From CBFGTJ01 sp965651815 (GTDB lineage Bacteria; Actinomycetota; Acidimicrobiia; Acidimicrobiales; Microtrichaceae): DNA of 6,651 nucleotides. The notes beneath the pieces were generated by a model, which was given only the letters and a program-made list of their open reading frames with translations, was not told the DNA's origin and did not search any database. Below, one piece after another: positions 5,227 through 6,651 of this stretch. The stretch covers positions 1-6,651 of the forward strand of contig CBFGTJ010000177.1 of NCBI GenBank assembly GCA_965651815.1, given 5' to 3'. Both the position numbers and the translations under genes were made by a program. Numbering within the stretch: position 1 is the stretch's first letter; each line of letters starts with the position of its first letter.

Positions 5227-6534
5227 ATGACCGTCGTCGACACCTCCACGACCGGCGCGGACTTCGCGGACACCGACTTCTGCGACCCCCGCGTCTTCGA
5301 CGACCCCTACGCGCTCTACAAGTGGCTGCGGGACCTCGACCACCTGCACTACGACGCGAAGAACGACCTGTACGTCGCCGCGCGGCACGAGGACGTGTTC
5401 CACATCAGCCGCGACTCGGAGACCTACTGCAACCGCTTCGGCGTCCGGCCGAAGGTCGCGGGCGACATGTCGATCATCGTGCTGGACGGCGAGGAACACC
5501 TCCGCCAGCGCCGCCTGATCAACAAGGGCTTCACGCCCCGGCGCGTGCGGGAGCTCATCCCCCACGTGCGGGAGCTGACCAACCAGATCATCGACGAGCT
5601 CGAGCAGAAGGCGCAGGTCGACTTCGTCGAGGACTTCGCCATCCACATCCCGCTGATCATCATCTGCGAGCTGATGGGCCTCGACCCCGAGCAGCGGCTC
5701 GCGATGTACCGCTGGTCCGACGACATGATGGCGGGCGACGGCCACGTCGAGCCGGACTCGCCGCAGCTCCAGGCGGCGGCCAACGCCTTCGGCGAGTTCG
5801 CCGCCATGGCCATCGAGCTGATCGAGCAGCGTCGCCAGGACCCCCGCGACGACCTGATCGGCATCCTGACCCGTGCCTTCGACGACGGTGAGCTGGAGAA
5901 GGAGTACAAGGCCCTCCAGGGGGTGAGCGAGGAGCGGCTCGCGGAGCTGGCCGAGGAGGAGCGGCTCGAGGACGACGAGCTGCTCGCCTTCCTCACGGTG
6001 CTGCTCGTCGCCGGCAACGAGACGACCCGCAACGCCATCTCCGGTGGGCTGCTCGCGCTCAGCCGCTTCCCCGACCAGAAGCAGCTCATGCTCGAGCACC
6101 TCCACGACGACGAGTTCATGGCGGTCGCGGTCGAGGAGATCATCCGCTACGTGACCCCGGTGCTCGGCTTCATCCGCACCGTCACCCGCGACCACACGTA
6201 CCGCAACACGGAGCTGAAGGAGGGCGACCGCGTCCTGATGCTCTACGGCGGCGCGAACCGCGACGAGCGCGTGTTCGAGGACCCCGACCGCCTCGACCTC
6301 ACCCGCACCCCGAACCCGCACCTCGCGTTCGGGATCGGCCCCCACTACTGCCTCGGGGCGAACCTGGCGCGCATGGAGGTCACGACGGTGTTCCAGGAGC
6401 TGCTCACGCGCCTGCCCGACATCACGGTGCCCGCCGAGATCACGCCGTCACGTGGCGACTCGACGCTGGTGCTCGCGCTGAACCACCTGCCGGCGACGTT
6501 CACCCCCGGTGGGGGCTGCCCGGTGCAACACTGA
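5227..6534 (+). CDS. Cytochrome P450 monooxygenase
   Basis: A complete 435-residue soluble bacterial P450, which inserts one oxygen atom from O2 into a substrate using electrons from a ferredoxin or similar partner. AGGAGG at 5215-5220, six bases before ATG 5227, fixes the start. The C-helix has HLRQRRLINKGFTP (91-104). The I-helix oxygen-activation motif is AGNETT (262-267), with Glu265 in the acidic position. The K-helix ExxR is Glu304-Arg307, and the heme loop is FGIGPHYCLG with axial Cys375. A highly charged stretch at about 219-250 (DDGELEKEYKALQGVSEERL, then Glu-rich) before the I-helix looks longer than in the usual compact bacterial P450. No ferredoxin or reductase gene is visible in the window. 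The tail ends GGGCPVQH. I do not assign a CYP family or substrate. Divergence from an aldehyde dehydrogenase and proximity to a TetR gene suggest a regulated catabolic or tailoring oxidation. Confidence 0.97.
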   Translation: MTVVDTSTTGADFADTDFCDPRVFDDPYALYKWLRDLDHLHYDAKNDLYVAARHEDVFHISRDSETYCNRFGVRPKVAGDMSIIVLDGEEHLRQRRLINKGFTPRRVRELIPHVRELTNQIIDELEQKAQVDFVEDFAIHIPLIIICELMGLDPEQRLAMYRWSDDMMAGDGHVEPDSPQLQAAANAFGEFAAMAIELIEQRRQDPRDDLIGILTRAFDDGELEKEYKALQGVSEERLAELAEEERLEDDELLAFLTVLLVAGNETTRNAISGGLLALSRFPDQKQLMLEHLHDDEFMAVAVEEIIRYVTPVLGFIRTVTRDHTYRNTELKEGDRVLMLYGGANRDERVFEDPDRLDLTRTPNPHLAFGIGPHYCLGANLARMEVTTVFQELLTRLPDITVPAEITPSRGDSTLVLALNHLPATFTPGGGCPVQH

Positions 6535-6550
6535 GCACCGCCGGCGGGGC

Positions 6551-6566
6551 CCTCCCGTCCGGGAGG
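6551..6566 (+). promoter_or_regulatory. Hairpin covering the Shine-Dalgarno of the TetR gene
   Basis: CCTCCC (6551-6556) can pair with GGGAGG (6561-6566) around GTCC. The right arm contains the GGAGG that serves as Shine-Dalgarno for ATG 6575, eight bases away, so folding would hide it. It begins 16 bases after the P450 stop and could also weakly terminate or process the P450 message. Confidence 0.5.
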
Positions 6567-6574
6567 AGCACCCG

Positions 6575-6651
6575 ATGAGCGAGCCGACGGGACACAGGAC
6601 GAACCAGCGAGAGCACATCCTCGACGTCGCGCTGCAGCTGATGTCGAGGGC
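6575..6651 (+). CDS. TetR-family transcriptional regulator (5' end only)
   Basis: Only 25 codons and two bases are in the window. The N-terminus, with NQREHILDVALQLMSR at residues 10-25, has the form of the first helix of a TetR DNA-binding domain (R..IL..A..L), which normally leads into a helix-turn-helix and a ligand-binding domain. GGGAGG at 6561-6566 is its Shine-Dalgarno. It follows the P450 gene by 40 bases on the same strand and may be cotranscribed with it. The likely role is repression of the P450/aldehyde dehydrogenase pair through the inverted repeat at 5158-5173, released by a small ligand. The family call rests on a short piece but fits the context. Confidence 0.72.
   Translation, partial: MSEPTGHRTNQREHILDVALQLMSR

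Noticed and set aside
5170..6345. Minus-strand open frame (391 codons) opposite the P450 gene
   Set aside because: It mirrors the P450 codons and has no own ribosome binding site or domain; the P450 has every expected motif.
1..6651. Insertion sequences, CRISPR arrays, tRNA or rRNA genes
   Set aside because: No direct repeats with regular spacing, transposase-like frames, terminal repeats or tRNA-like cloverleaf sequences were seen.

Overview
The window is a high-GC stretch of an actinomycete chromosome. Third codon positions are almost all G or C, the Shine-Dalgarno motifs are AGGAGG-like, and one promoter matches the actinobacterial SigB/SigF type. The mix of P450, aldehyde dehydrogenase, GMC oxidoreductase and TetR genes would suit a soil actinomycete such as a member of the Pseudonocardiales, but the genus is only a guess.

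Left part (1 to about 2557, minus strand): an operon for a membrane-associated, periplasm-facing flavin dehydrogenase of the gluconate 2-dehydrogenase type. The order of translation is a possible 19-codon leader ORF, then a Tat-exported lipoprotein of the subunit 3 family, then a GMC flavoprotein subunit that runs off the left edge. Both junctions are TGATG stop/start overlaps, so the three frames look translationally coupled. The flavoprotein has no signal peptide of its own and probably leaves the cell folded, carried by the Tat signal of subunit 3. No cytochrome c subunit is visible; it may lie beyond position 1.

Middle part (about 2545 to 3541): a divergent intergenic region with a hairpin, a small acidic, probably disordered hypothetical protein (plus strand) with a hairpin just after its stop, and then a general-stress-type membrane protein. 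The last has a near-consensus SigB-like promoter, GTTT-N15-GGGTAC. The stress gene converges on an aldehyde dehydrogenase gene across a 25-nt gap that holds a likely two-way terminator hairpin.

Right part (3542 to 6651): a full aldehyde dehydrogenase (minus) and a full cytochrome P450 (plus) are divergent. A 16-bp inverted repeat between them overlaps the predicted -35 box of the P450 promoter. After the P450 comes the start of a TetR-family regulator gene whose Shine-Dalgarno is buried in a hairpin. The simplest model is a small ligand-controlled oxidation module: the P450 hydroxylates a substrate, the aldehyde dehydrogenase oxidises a derived aldehyde, and the TetR protein represses through the inverted repeat.

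Nothing here is clearly a new kind of system. The points most worth a second look are the coupled leader ORF before the dehydrogenase operon, the SigB-type promoter, the P450/ALDH operator paired with the nearby TetR gene, and the hairpin over the tetR ribosome binding site.
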